Origin: Ziziphus jujuba | Lineage: Eukaryota; Streptophyta; Magnoliopsida; Rosales; Rhamnaceae | Assembly: GCF_031755915.1 (NCBI RefSeq) | Contig: NC_083379.1 | Coordinates: forward strand, 44,214,001 to 44,278,000 | Direction of reading: 5' to 3' | Length of the DNA stretch: 64,000 bases | Shown here: positions 24,683 to 36,801 of the stretch, piece by piece | Layout of the letters: each line of letters begins with the position of its first letter | Numbering within the stretch: position 1 is the stretch's first letter | The notes under the pieces: model-generated | What the model was told of the DNA's origin: nothing | The model's database searches: none | The model's input: only the letters and a program-made list of their open reading frames with translations | Translations under genes and position numbers: made by a program

Positions 24683-27600
24683 TCATATAGACTTGGCAGA
24701 GTTCTTCTTGTTATCTTGGCCGCATACCGAGGCTAGACAGAAAGAGAAAAAGAGAGGTAATTGGCAAGCATATAGGAGTTGTAATTGGGTTATACTCACA
24801 AAAATGAATATCCTTATATTGAATGTGAAATATACTTTTCAAAGAACATGATTACTTACAAGCATCAAGATCATCAGAATTCCTGCGTTCAGTAGGAACA
24901 ACTGATCCTGACCGTTCTTGAAGTCCCCCCTGCTTATTTTCATTTTTCGCCCGGCTAATTCTAAGACGACTATCATTCGACTTCGCAATTGGAGTAAAAC
25001 CATTCTTCTTCAAGCACCATAGAAAAGAAGAAAAATGAGAAATGAAACCAAGAGACCATGACTTCATTATAGTAAAAGCCATAACAGGATATCATATGCT
25101 ATGAAAACCATATGCTATGAAGATAAAATAATAGTTATTGTAACTGTCCCTTTTCACAAAGGAGGAAAATTGAACATACATTCTGTTGGAAACTCTGATT
25201 CCCATTGTTACCCTGCTGTTTTTGTCTCATTAAGTCCTGTGATGTCATCAATCAAGTAAGGATAGCTTGTTGAAAAAGGAAAGAACGAAAAAATGGTTAG
25301 AAAAGAAAGCTGTTTCTTTACATTTGTGGAGAGGTGATGATGGTAATTCTGGAAAAATGGAAACTGCATGCCAATATTTGTACCATAATGTTGATACGTC
25401 AATGGCAAGTATGGAGGAGAGTAGAAAGAAGAGTAAGGAGTGAAGTTGTAGTGGACAGGACGGGTTGGATGGAGAGCAGTATGACGCAAATCTCTCTGCG
25501 ATAGTTGGCTGTAATGCCTTAGCTCCCTGTTGCGATCTTCTTTGCTCTGAGCAAAGGCCACATACAAAGACCTTCCTCCTAAAACAGATCCTGGGTAAAA
25601 TAAGCCGAAGTTAAAGAAATCCAAATACATAATAAAACTGAAAATAAACATGTCAAGACTTAGTATACCATTAAATGTATGCAAGGCCTTTGTTGCTTCC
25701 TCAGGAGTGGAGAAACAAACAAAACCAAATCTCCTACTGATCCCATTGGCATGTCGCATCACTTTGACTGAGATTATTTTTCCACAGACACTGAAATGTT
25801 TTTGCAGTTTGCTTTCATCAACAGAAATGTCTAAGTTTTTAACGTACAGGTTTTGCGCCTTCAACTTCTCAATGTGGCAGTTGAAAATTTCCTTGCGCTG
25901 ATTCTTTAAAACCTCTATCCTCTCAGCTTTCTTTTGAGCCCTTGCTACAGATAAACCGTTTGGTCCTGATCCATATTTTAATTTGCTTTATTAGAGAGTA
26001 TCCTGACATGGCTTATAACAATGAGATGAATAAGTATGCGTTTACCTTGTAGTGAACCATTCAACACCTCAACAGCCTTCATTGCCTCTTCTGGTGTGTG
26101 AAAGTTTACAAACCCGAAACCTCTTGATTTCCCCTGGTCATTTCTCATGATGGCAATACTAGAAACCTTTCCGAATCTAGAGAACATGTCTAGAAGGAGA
26201 TCCTCAGTCACATCTTCAGGAAGATTTTTCACGTACAGGTTTGTAAAGCTTGATTCTTCATGGACTACTGTTCTCATGCTCTTCTTCACAAATTTCGAAA
26301 CATATCTAAAGGGAACCAAGAGAAGGGATAATCAATCGCAACAGCATAAATTCAGAAAACAGACGAATCATCAATTTTAAAACATTGAAAAATGAACCTA
26401 CGATATAAACTGGAAAACAATCAGAGGATGCATTCAGAGGATAGAATTTAGAATTTGTCAAAGAAATGAATATGTGTTGCTACCTAATACGCTAAACAGC
26501 TAGAAACAATATGATCACAGGGAATCTCTTTAAAATGTCTAAGACCTACTTAAGCATTAAAAAAAAGGAAAGATATAAACAAATTAGAAATTACTAAGGC
26601 AGAGTAACAACAGTAAAAGTTATGGAGATAATAGGAAAGTACCCAAAACAATATATCTAAAAATAAATATTTAAAAAAAAAAAAAAAAAAAAAAAAACTC
26701 AAGAGATAGATGAGAGATTATTACTGTTGTAGTCGGCTAAGAACTATTGGTTTCATTTCTTTTTGAGATTGTGGACTTCATTAAAGGTTTTGCATCTCAT
26801 ACACTTTATACGATAGGAGATTGAAGTACAATTTTGTTTTGTTTTATTTTTTCTACCTGTAAGTTTCAACCAAGAGAAAACATAAAAACTGAAATTATTG
26901 TGTTTCATTCCCCACTTTTTGAGTATAACAATGATTTTACATTCCCCCACCTTTTACAATAACAAAATATTTTCATTGTGGCTCACTGGCAGTCAAATAA
27001 TGTAAGTTGGATTTCTTTACTTACGTATATTGTGAAATGAAAATCTAAAGTCATGACGAGGAGTTCTAAGAGTTATATCCTTGAAGGTGTTTTCAAGATG
27101 GTAGAAGAGAGGTATAGATAAGGAAGAAACAAATAAACAAACAAATAGAGGGCTTACATCTTCTTCCCCTTAACCAGTGTATCGTGTAGAGCGTCACGAG
27201 CTGCCAAAGCAGATTCCTCTGAATTAAACTGGACAAACCCAAAACCCTTGCTCTTGCCATTTTCTTCAGCTACCTTGCAAGATAGTATCGTCCCATAGTT
27301 GCTGAACATATGCTGCAGTTGGCCACTGGTGATTGAAGGGTCAAGGTTCTTCACGAACAGATTTCCAATTCCCGTTTTTCTTGTCAATGGGTCTCTTTGC
27401 GACCACATTATTCTCATGGGTTTTCCCTTCAGCTCCGTATGATTCAGGAAATTTAGAGCCTTAGATGCTGAACAAAGCAGAGGACTAAGTTAAAAAATCA
27501 AATCACCAATAATAGCCATGCAAAACTCTAAGTTGCCAAAATGAAACCTAAAATAAGAAATTGCCTGAAAGTTTATCTTATTTTTTACAAAGATTTGATT

Positions 27601-28497
27601 TAGCTCGTCAAAAAAGATTATTTAGAACTTATTTTCTTAATGTTTGATTATTAATCAAGCGGCGCAAAAAAGAATTGCAGGGAATAATATGACAAGACCC
27701 ATTCCACTTCACAAACAAACTAGAAAATCACCATTCAACTTCATAAGCAAAAAAGAAAGTGCAGGTGAAAAAACAAGAAGACCCATTCCACTTCACAAAC
27801 AAAGTGAGCAGATTCTATTATCACACAAACTAGAAAATCACGACCAATATTACACAGAGAACAATTTTCCATATAGAAGCTGTATCAACAAGAAGAAACA
27901 CAAACCATTTCTTAAAGAACAAAACAAGAAATAAGAAACAGATAAATCATAGAAAACGAAGAACCGCAAAAACCTTCAATTACGAAAAGAAAGACGAAGA
28001 AATAAAAACAAGAAAATGAAAAAAAAAAAAAAAAAAAAAGAGCAAAATATCGCAAGAAGAAGAATGACCACTCAATTCTTGAAGAACCAAAAGGAAACCA
28101 GAACAAGATTCAAAGTTTAAGAAACGAAATCGGAGAGAAACAAAGAATCGAAAACCCATTTTACAAAAAACAATTACAGAGAACAAAAAAATATATTCAA
28201 GAAAGTGCAAGAAGGAAGGCGTTATTTGGGAAAAAGAAAAAGAGAAAGAGGGAGTAGATGATTACCATGTGAGAAAGAGAAGAAGTTGACGTAGGCGTAG
28301 CGAAGGGAGTCACCGGTGAGAGAGTCGCGGCAGAGACGAACAGAGGCAATGGGACCCATGCAACGAAACGTATCCATGAGGTCTGCTTCTGTGACTTGCG
28401 GGTCCAGGTCTCCCACGTACAGCGACGATTTTCTCACAGGATCATCCGCCGGCGATGGTGGCTTCGGCGTTGGTAGAACACCCACCTCTGCCGCCAT
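24683..28497 (-). CDS. Poly(A)-binding-protein-like, four RRMs, no C-terminal MLLE domain, 8 exons
   Basis: Minus-strand exons: 28497-28266, 27467-27158, 26305-26046, 25965-25669, 25590-25322, 25236-25180, 25007-24860 and 24732-24683. They total 1623 bases, or 540 residues. The first in-frame ATG is at 28497 ([12 protein letters not shown]). RRM1 is at about 25-98 (RNP2 LYVGDL, RNP1 LRYAYVNF), RRM2 at 112-188 ([14 protein letters not shown]), RRM3 at 202-278 ([14 protein letters not shown]) and RRM4 at 305-381 ([14 protein letters not shown]). This is the order and spacing of cytoplasmic poly(A)-binding proteins. The C-terminal part is short ([19 protein letters not shown] on exon 6) and ends without the MLLE/PABC domain that binds PAM2 partners. 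Exons 6 to 8 are the least certain, but their phases fit, and the last exon has the same acceptor and a nearby in-frame stop in the copies at 32, 40 and 60 kb. Expected role: poly(A) mRNA binding. Confidence 0.85.
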
Positions 28498-28551
28498 TTT
28501 TCTTTTTTTCAAATCCACTCACAGCTTTCACAGAGAAAATGAAAAGGTTGG

Positions 28552-28555
<4 letters not shown>

Positions 28556-28583
<28 letters not shown>
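28556..28583. repeat. (GA)n microsatellite in the PABP-like 5' region
   Basis: About 14 GA units 60 bases upstream of the ATG at 28497. On the coding strand it reads CT-rich, as often seen in plant 5' leaders. Some open frames called across it are low-complexity artefacts. Confidence 0.9.
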
Positions 28584-28594
<11 letters not shown>

Positions 28595-29825
28595 AGAGAG
28601 AGTGCGTTTGTTGTAACGGTGAGGATGGTGTGTCTCTCCGTAGTACGGTCCATATATATATACACACATATATATCTACGTAGGCCGGTCCATATATATA
28701 TATATATATATGGACTTTTTATTTTTTTCTAATACCTGCACATATTTCTTTTTACGTAATTTCAATAATTTCGCCAAAAGACTTTTATTGTCTTTATTTT
28801 TTCTCCTTTTTAGTTCTCAAACAATTTGTCCAAAAAATAAAAAAAATCTGCTTGACAATCGAAAAAATATTTTTATCTATTTTCTGTTTTTTAAGATATT
28901 TATTTTAGTGCTATGAACAAATTTTGAAACTTCTTAATTCTGTTTTAGAATACTATTAAAATTCCATTATAAAAATATAAATGAATAGGATTCATGAAGC
29001 ATCAAATAATCAAGCAATGGATAAATAGTAATTACTTTTTCTTTTTTTCTTTTTTTCCTTTTTTTACTATTTATTAGACTTTTATAAAGTAGTCTAAAGG
29101 TAGGTACTACTTATATTTATATAGGTAAATATTTACTATAAAACTTATTAAGTTTCATATACACCTCGCATTTTTGTCATCATCAAACGTGAATATTTAT
29201 TTAAATGAAAAAAATAATACTTTTGTTTGTTATTGAAAATTTTTGTACATTAAAGGAAATCTTATATACCAATCAAAATATTTCCTGAATAAGATAATTT
29301 GAATATTTGCTTGGCTTATTTGCTATACATTTTAAAGAATAAAATTGTAATTTGTGTTTATGTGTTTGAGTTATAGGGTTTGGTCTACCTTATGACAACA
29401 GAGTTCTAGAGTGTGTAGTCGCTATTTGTAAATAGGTATATCTGCTCTTTTGAAATATTATTATTGTTATTTGATTTGAACTATTTTTTGCAATCTACTG
29501 CAAATACAGAGCTATGTGGGAAACCAATACTGGACTCTGCTTAGTCTGCCTTTATACATTGCGTTAAGAATAATCATGAAAGCTTTATTAGCTACGTAAA
29601 TAATTATATTTCCTAAATTCCTTGTAAGACCTTATTTTTTGTATTTTGCACTCTTGGAAATTACAAGTACATACTATTGCAAAACAAAACACAAAACACA
29701 TAAAGGTATACTATTATGTTACACTATGGTTGACTAGTTAAGTTTGAAGTGTGTGAGATAAACAGCTGTGTGTGTGTATATATACATATTATATGACAAT
29801 AATCAATCTTTTTTAGTATAATTGA
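28584..29825. other. Upstream flank of the PABP-like gene with an inverted block
   Basis: No gene. About 29300-29365 and 29705-29790 align directly with about 44165-44225 and 44660-44740. The block between them, about 29380-29700, aligns with about 44275-44600 only after reverse complementing (for example 'catgaaagctttattagct', 'gctcttttgaaatattatt'). The flank of the PABP-like gene was therefore copied along with it and one copy was inverted internally. Confidence 0.55.
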
Positions 29826-30046
29826 AATAACCAATTTTATTTTGGGTTAGAATCCATAGTTTTGTCAATAATGTTACAACAATATCATGTGCTTAACTTG
29901 GTCAAAAGTTAATAGAAAAGTCAACAAAATCATAAGGGGAGTAACCATTAAAAAGAAAAATCTAGTATATTAGCAAATAGCTAATCATAAAATTGCAAAG
30001 ATTTTTTGCATTTCGAAAAGGAGAAATAACTTTTGTTGCAGCATGC
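29826..30046 (+). pseudogene. GDSL lipase remnant: end of intron 2 and first bases of exon 3
   Basis: Aligns with 21655-21890 of GDSL gene 2: 'aaataaccaatttta', 'agtcaacaaaat', 'aaatctagt', then the exon 3 acceptor 'ttttgttgcagcatgc' at 30033-30046. Homology stops right after the acceptor, so essentially no coding sequence survives. It is useful only as a marker of an old copy of the GDSL-PABP pair. Confidence 0.65.
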
Positions 30047-30085
30047 GCAGAAAACTGTATACTTTCAGACAATAAAACTTAAACC

Positions 30086-30600
30086 AAATAATCATATTAT
30101 CAATAATATACTTTAAAAAAATAGATAGATACATTATTATTATTTATTATTAATTTTTCAAAAGGAAAAAAAATTACCTACATTATTAATTAATTCAGAT
30201 TTAGATCGAAGCAAAAAAATATATATTATAACAGAAGCTGTTGTCTGTGACCCAATAAAATAATCATTATCAATAATATAATTTTAAAAATAAAAATAAA
30301 AATATATATATAAATGCATTATTATCAATCGTTATTATTTTTTTAAAACAAGAAAAAAAAATACACATCATTAATTCATTAGGATTTAAACATAACCAAA
30401 AAGAAAAATAAGCACGATCAAAGAAGCTATTTATCGCTTTCAAAGTTGTGACACAGCAAAACAATCATTATTAATAATATAATTTTCTTAAAAAATAATA
30501 AATAGACAAAGATATTTTTTTAAAAAAAATAAATATATACACATAATTAATTAATTAATTGAAATTTAAACATTAATCATTAATGATAATTTTTGAATAG
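30086..30600. repeat. AT-rich tandem repeat related to the 35.3 and 55.0 kb arrays
   Basis: Three loose copies begin near 30086, 30259 and 30462 with variants of 'atcattatcaataatataat'. Each continues into 'acattatt...aattaatt' and 'gatttaga'. The period is about 175-200 bases. Confidence 0.55.
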
Positions 30601-32192
30601 ATCCATAAGTGTCTTTTAGATTGAGTATTAATCAAGTAACACTCATACCACACTGATTTAAATAGCCGTTGAAACTCTAGTGCTGTACAAAATCTAAAAG
30701 CTATAGGATAAGACTTTATGTTTTTACCCTTTCTATTTCTTCTTTATAAAACCCTGTACTTAATTATAAATAAATAAATTAAAAAATAAATTTAAAAAAA
30801 AAAAAAAAAAAAAACCCGCATCGTTTTATTACTGTTACTATCATTACTTCTTTTACTTGCGGGTTTCTTCTTATAAACTTTTACTTTCTTCTCATAGTTT
30901 TTTGGTGTTTTATGTTTGTTAATTTTAGGTATTTTTGTTTGTCTTTGTTTATTTTTCCATAAACCATGCATCTCTTTATTAATATTATTTCTTATATGAT
31001 TCTTCTGATAAACTTTACTTGCTTTCCATAGTTTTTTTAAGTTTCACATTTGTTAATTTTATATATTTTATGTTTTCTTTAAGTTGATTCATTATTTTTC
31101 TGGTTCTTCCTTAGTGGTATTGAGGATGATTTTTCCACGTTGCTTTGTTAGAAAATTTGGCTGGGGTTTTGCTCTAAATATCTGCGTTTTGTTTTGTTTT
31201 GTTTTCGTTTTGTTTTTTTTTTTTTTTTTTGATTAATATTCTAAATATCTGCGTTTGATAGCTTATTGATCCACATATCTTTCAAAGTAGTGCTCTACAA
31301 ATTCTAAAAGCAATAGGATACGGTTTGTTATTTTCTTTATTTTTAAAACTAGTGCTCTACAAATTCTAAAGGCAATAGGATACGGTTTGTTATTTTCTTT
31401 TTCCTCTCTGTTTTTTCTTTATAAAATCCTGCATTTTTTTTATTATTGTGATTATTATTACTCTTTTACTCTTCCCACAGTTTCTTGGTTTTCCATATGT
31501 TGTTAATTTTTTTTCTTTTTGGTCTCTGTTTTTGTTTCCATAAAACCATGCATCTTTTTACTAGTATTTTTTCTATTTTTTCTTATTCTTTTTTAGCTTT
31601 GTGTTTGTTAATTTTATGTATTTTATTTATTTATTTTTAAGTTGATTCAACTATTTTACTGGTTCCACCTTGAGGATGATTTTTCTAGTTTGCGTTGTTA
31701 GAGAATTCGGCTTCCTTTTTTTTTTTTTGGGTTTTCTGCTTGTATTTCGTTCCATCTATATTTTATTTCTTCCTCTGCTTAGGATGAGCATGTAAGGCTC
31801 TAGCTTTTCTAAACTATATGGAACCAAAGGTTAAGTCATACAGAACTGAAGGGAAAATCCATGAAAAGTTCGAGGCTTCATGTCTGCTAGCAAAGAGCTC
31901 TGACACCTCAACCAATGAAATCAAACTGTGGTGCCAAAAAATAAAAAATAAAAAAAATAGAAAGCAAGCAGAATTAGAGAATATGGCGACCTCCAGCAAA
32001 AGCAAAAGAAGATGAAAACAAAATCTCAAAACATCTAGTAGTGGTCCTATCAGAGATTTATACACAGTGTTGTATCACAAGGAAATACAAGGTTCAAGCA
32101 GAGGGCAATGCAGAGGCACATCTACACTGGTCCTAGCATTTGCCTCATTCAAATGGTGCTCCAATCCATCTCATCTTGTGATAGCTGAATAA
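30601..32192. other. Copied 3' flank of a PABP-like gene with internal tandem repeats
   Basis: Corresponds to the region left of the PABP-like gene at 24.0-24.6 kb but is expanded by repeated blocks around 'ctttataaaaccctgcat'. One exact-looking tandem duplication has a 62-base period, with 'agtgctctacaaattctaaa' starting at 31289 and 31351. No open frame of substance. Confidence 0.45.
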
Positions 32193-33422
32193 TTATGTGA
32201 CTTTGACAAAGTTGTTGCCGCATACAGAGGCTGGACAGGAAGAGAAAACAAGAGAGATCATTTGCCAGCATATAATATGCTCTGAAGATAAAATAAAAGG
32301 TATTAAAATTGTCAAAGACAAAGGAGGAAAATTGAACATACATTCAGATTTAAAACTTTTGATTCCCGGTATTGATTTGTTGCCTCTGTTTCATTAGGTC
32401 CTGTGATTTCATAATCATGTCCGAATAGCTTGGTGAAAACGGAAAGAATGAAAAAATGATAGGAAAGAAAGCTGTTTCTTTAGACTTGTGGAAAGGCGGA
32501 GAAGATTCTGCATGCCAACGTTTGTACCAAAACAGTTTGCAAAAGAGTGGAAAGAAAGAAAAGTAGTGGACAGGATGGGTTGAGTTCTTCTCTTGCAGGC
32601 TTGGAGCCTTCAACTTTTCAATGTGGCAGTTGACAAATTCCTCCTGCTGATCCCTTGCTATAAATAATTGTTTGTTTTGCCCCTGATCCATATTTTGATT
32701 TGTTTTATTAGAGAATATGCTGACATGGCTTATAACTATGAGATTTATAACTCTGAGAATCATAAGTTTATGTTTACCTTGCAGTGAAGCCTTCATAGCC
32801 TCTCCTGTAATGTTTTAAGGAATTTGAATGATTTGGAAGGAATTTGAATGGTTTGGATGGTTTGTAATAGTGGGCATTAAATGAAATTTATTTTGTTGCC
32901 ATTTTGGGTTTTTGGAAAAAGGAAAGAGAAAAAGAAGGAATAGAGGCTTTTCTGGGGTACGAGAAAAAAAAAGAGATAAGAGAGTAAGAAAAACGATTGT
33001 TTTTTTTTTTTATTCTTGTTTGAACAGTGAAATAATTTTCGAAAATGTTTGCATTTAGAGAGTGGTAAAGCAAAGGTATACCGAGAGTTCGAAGGGAAGC
33101 TTTGAAGGTACTACATCCAAAAGCTTAGACTCCGTTGTATCCTGGAAGACAACTGTCGGGAAACATCTGCACCGGTGGAACGGAAATTGTCTTAAGAAAA
33201 CTGTGGTACTACACAGGCCTCGGACAAATTCATCAAAAGCAGATCGAATACTAAGGCTCACAGGTTTCAAATCTAATCTTTGATTTATTTATTTTTCCTG
33301 TATTTTGTTTACATCTGTAGATCCACATGTATATACATATATTCATATTATATTCATATTATTTTCTAACATCTCCATGGGCTACTGTTCTCATGCTCTT
33401 TTTTAGAAAATTTGATACATAT
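32193..33422 (-). pseudogene. PABP-like pseudogene copy A, interrupted by a solo LTR
   Basis: Recognisable minus-strand pieces match the gene at 24683-28497. The 5' half of exon 3 is at 33422-33377 and its tail at 32805-32784. A fused exon 4/5 that lacks RRM4 lies from 32682 down to about 32495. Exon 6 is at 32400-32342 (DLMKQRQQ, then an internal TAA), and the last exon is at 32230-32193. Exons 1 and 2 (RRM1 and RRM2) are missing and RRM3 is largely deleted. A 566-base LTR sits inside exon 3. Not functional. Confidence 0.8.
32801..33376 (+). mobile_element. Solo LTR of a Ty1/copia element with 5-bp target duplication
   Basis: The LTR runs 32806-33371 (566 bases), starting TGTAATG and ending CTAACA, so it has the TG...CA ends. 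It is flanked by TCTCC at 32801-32805 and 33372-33376, a perfect 5-bp target duplication as made by copia integrases. It closely matches the 3' LTR at 52329-52885. No internal region remains here, the signature of LTR-LTR recombination. It lies within the residual exon 3 of PABP-like copy A. Confidence 0.88.
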
Positions 33423-33894
33423 CTAAGGGGCACCAACAGAATGGAAAATCAATTGCAACAGCATAAATTCAGAAAAGAGACAAATCAATAATCTTAAAAC
33501 TCTAATATTGAACCTACAGTAAGGTACAATATATTAATGTTTATTTAAAAGTACTTAGTTTGGTTTAATTTCTTAATGGGATTCAAACACTCCACGGGGT
33601 GGAGTTAATTTAATTAGGAGCCCTCTAACAAAATTTATGTTTTAGTTTACTTTTAGTTACTTCATATGCTTAATGAGTTCTTGTTCTTATTACTACAAAC
33701 ATACATTTGAAGTAAGTAATTTAAAAAAAAAAAAAGGCTATGTTAAATAATTATGAGGATTTTCTTATATGGATAAAAGATTTCATCTATAAATTAGAGG
33801 TTTAGTTTGAATTTGGAAACACATTAAACCATCTTATTATAAACATCATTGAGAAATTATATTAAGAAAAAGAGAGTGAAAAGAAGAGAGAGGC

Positions 33895-34450
33895 ATGGAA
33901 GGTGGAAACACAATGTTAATGAGAGTTGCAATATTGATTTTGGTGATGAGCATGGTTTTATTATTGGCGAGTGCAGTGGAGGTGGATCATGCAGCTGAGA
34001 TCTCTTCAACCCCTGCGGTTCACTCCAAAAACAGACTTTGTGGTCTCAAATGTGGCCTTAAATGTAGGTGGAGTCGTAAATGCTATGACGATTGCATGCG
34101 TAATTGTAAGCATCCTTCTCCTCTCCATCACTCTGCTCATGATCGTGCACACTCCATTTTCTCCAACCATTCACAAACTACTGGTAATTATATACTATTT
34201 AATACCCATTAATTGATCATCTTCTTTTCTAGTTTTTTGATTTAGTTTTAATAAGTTTTTAATGGAATTATTATTATTATTATTTTTTTTTTTTTTTTTT
34301 GTGCATTTTGGTTGTCAATTAATTTCAGACGCTTCTCATGTGATGGAAACGAAGGATTCTTGCAATGACAACTGCTCTAACACAACTAGTGGCCAGCCCT
34401 GCTCTGCCACGTCACCATTATTATTATTAATAAATAATCCATCTCTTTAA
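33895..34450 (+). CDS. Small secreted cysteine-rich peptide, copy 1, 2 exons
   Basis: Exons 33895-34183 and 34329-34450 (phase 1) give 136 residues. A hydrophobic signal peptide (about residues 9-27) is followed by a charged pro-like segment. The cysteine pattern is C-x3-C-x3-C-x5-C-x3-C-x3-C (CGLKCGLKC, then CYDDCMRNC). Three more cysteines are on exon 2, nine in total after the signal. A CxxxC...CxxxC layout occurs in plant thionin-like and alpha-hairpinin peptides, often defence related, but I cannot assign it to either. The tail is histidine rich, then a (TTA)n-encoded leucine run. A TATA-like 'attataaa' lies near 33837. The copy at 53481 differs by one residue (Gly3 here, Asp3 there). 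Role inferred only. Confidence 0.72.
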
Positions 34451-35319
34451 GATGACATAAAGTACATAATGGACTGGGATTTTTGGTCAATACATATATT
34501 GTTAATTTGTCCACAATTCATTTTGGTCTATTGCTGTGTTTAGATTCTTGCTTTTCCAATTGATATAATTGGCGATGAATCAATAAATTACAAACTAGTT
34601 TTGTGGATATAGTAGTAATTAATAACTGGAAGAGTTAGGTGATGATCAGAAGAAAATGATATATTTCACCCAATTTGAGTATACTATTTCAAATTTTTGC
34701 TTGGGCAAGACCCAAAAACACTAGTCAATTAACCATACTCACAAATTAATCGATATTACCAAAAAAAAAAATTATATATATATATATATACCGCCATGAT
34801 TTAATCATTAATATAACAAAGGCTCAATATCGAAATTATATGTTTAAAGCATAAGCCCAATCGTAATACTTACTAAACTAAAATGTATCAACAAATTTAT
34901 GTAATTTGAGTTGTTATTTGCTTTACTGAAACATGATGGTTATGAACCTTATGCAATTGCTAAGTAATAAGTTGCAATGACGAAAAATAAAGTGATACCA
35001 TTTGATCTTTGTCTAACCGACAACAAGCTTTCTTTTTTCTTTTTTTCTTTTTTCTTTTTGGTTCTCTAATTAATAACTTTTATTTGTTTTTGGTTATTAA
35101 TAACTTTTATTTGGTTTGCAGTAAAATTTGTGAATCAAATGAATGCACAATTTTCTTTTATCCTTGGTCATGGGTCTTTAATGTCTGAGTTCTCCTCCTT
35201 CTATCCCAAGCTTTGCCCAGAAGAAGCCTTGTCCAGTAGTCCAATATATACATATATATACGGTTCATGGAAGATGTTTTCTTTCAAAGTATTTGTTAGA
35301 TCATATCACCCAAAAAAAC
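34451..35319. other. Spacer after the cysteine-rich peptide gene
   Basis: AT-rich. A small frame at 35130-35339, also present in unit 2 at 54795, has no recognised domain and ends in the tandem repeat. I treat it as chance. A (TA)n tract lies at about 34774-34790. Confidence 0.4.
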
Positions 35320-36190
35320 AATCATTGTCAATAATATAATCTTTGTTAAAAAATAAAAGAAAATATAAATACATCATTATCAATTGTTATTATATATATA
35401 TATATATATTTTTAAAAAAAAGACATAACTAATTACTTATGATTTAGATAAATAAACAAAAATATATGCAGTTTGAGTATGTGTTAGACTATGTGACTCA
35501 TTATCTTTGTTATCAATAATATAATCAAATGTTGAAAATTACAATTATTATCAATAATATAATCTTTATTAAAAAATAAAAGAAAATATAAATACATCAT
35601 AATCTATTGTTATTATATTTTAAAAAAAGTACACACATAAGTAATTACTTATGGCTTAGATAAAAAAAAAAAAAATAGATGCAGTTTGAGTATGTGCTAG
35701 ACTATGTGAGTCACTATCTTTGTCATCAATAATATAATCAATTGTTAAAAATTACAATCATTATCAATAATATAATCTTTATTAACAAATAAAAGAAAAT
35801 AAAAATACATCTTTATCAATTATTATAATATTTTAAAAATTAATTACTTATGATTTAGATAAATAAAAAAAAATAGATTCATTTTGAGTATGTGTTAGAC
35901 TGTGTGACTCATTATCTTTGTTATCAATAATATAATCAAATGTTGAAAATTACGATCATTATCAATAATATACAACCATTATCAATAATGTATTCTTTAT
36001 TAAAAATAAAAATATATATAAATACATCATTATCAATTGTTATTATCTTTTACAAAAAAATTAAATATACACATTATTAATTTTATTATGATTTAGTTAA
36101 AAAAAAATGCAGTTTGAATATGTGTTAGATTGTGTGACTCAACAAAACAATCATTATCAATGTTATTATTTTTTTTAAAAAAATAAATAT
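35320..36190. repeat. AT-rich tandem repeat, period about 215-225 bases
   Basis: Monomers start near 35320, 35544, 35756 and 35976, each with 'caat.attatcaataatataatctttatta'-type openings. Each continues through 'tacttatgatttagataaa', 'cagtttgagtatgtg' and 'tgactcattatctttgt'. A partial unit starts near 36150. Also present in unit 2. Confidence 0.75.
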
Positions 36191-36801
36191 ACACATTATT
36201 AATTAATTAATTGGGACTTAGACATTAACCATTAAAGATAGATTTTTGCGTTGAGTGATTTAATAACTTTTGAATTGAGTGTTTATCAAATTCATGTCAT
36301 ATTGATACCAAGCTAATACCCTCTACAAATTCTTAAAGCTGTAGGATACCTTTTTTTTTTTTTTAACTCGTATCTAAAAGCTATAATTCATGGTGCTCAA
36401 AATCTGGTGATCGCCTTTTTATTAAAATAAGGAGCTATAAATTTCTAAAGAGGTCTGTTGGGGTTCGAGTTGGCAATAAATTCTCTACACACTTCTAAAC
36501 AGAAACGAATTCAGCACCGTAAGTTCATTTTTACAGATCTTACCCAACCCTTAAACATGATTAACTTGAATTAATTAATTATAACCACAGTTTTCTTTTT
36601 AAAGAAGTTCAATAGATACATAAAATGATTAAGACCCTCCCTTTGTTTCAAAATCACAGTTTGATCCGAACCACTAAAACTGTACAAGCGTGGTTTGTTA
36701 CACACTTATTATTAAACTAAAAATAAATAAATAGTGTATAAAGTTAATTAAATTAAAATACATTAAAAGCAAACATGCGCACGGACACAAATATTGTAGT
36801 C
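36191..36801. other. Spacer, no feature seen
   Basis: AT-rich DNA between the tandem repeat and the LINE tail, conserved in unit 2 at about 55800-56372. No coding or RNA feature recognised. Confidence 0.4.

Noticed and set aside
28498..28518. Upstream start for the PABP-like gene
   Set aside because: The codon at 28518 is GTG on the minus strand. ATG at 28497 is the first usable start.
33062..33283. 73-codon frame, also at 52587-52808
   Set aside because: It lies within the LTR in both places, so it is part of a retrotransposon repeat and not a host gene.
35130..35339. 69-codon frame present in both units
   Set aside because: It runs into the AT-rich repeat and has no domain or signal peptide. 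Conservation is explained by the recent duplication.
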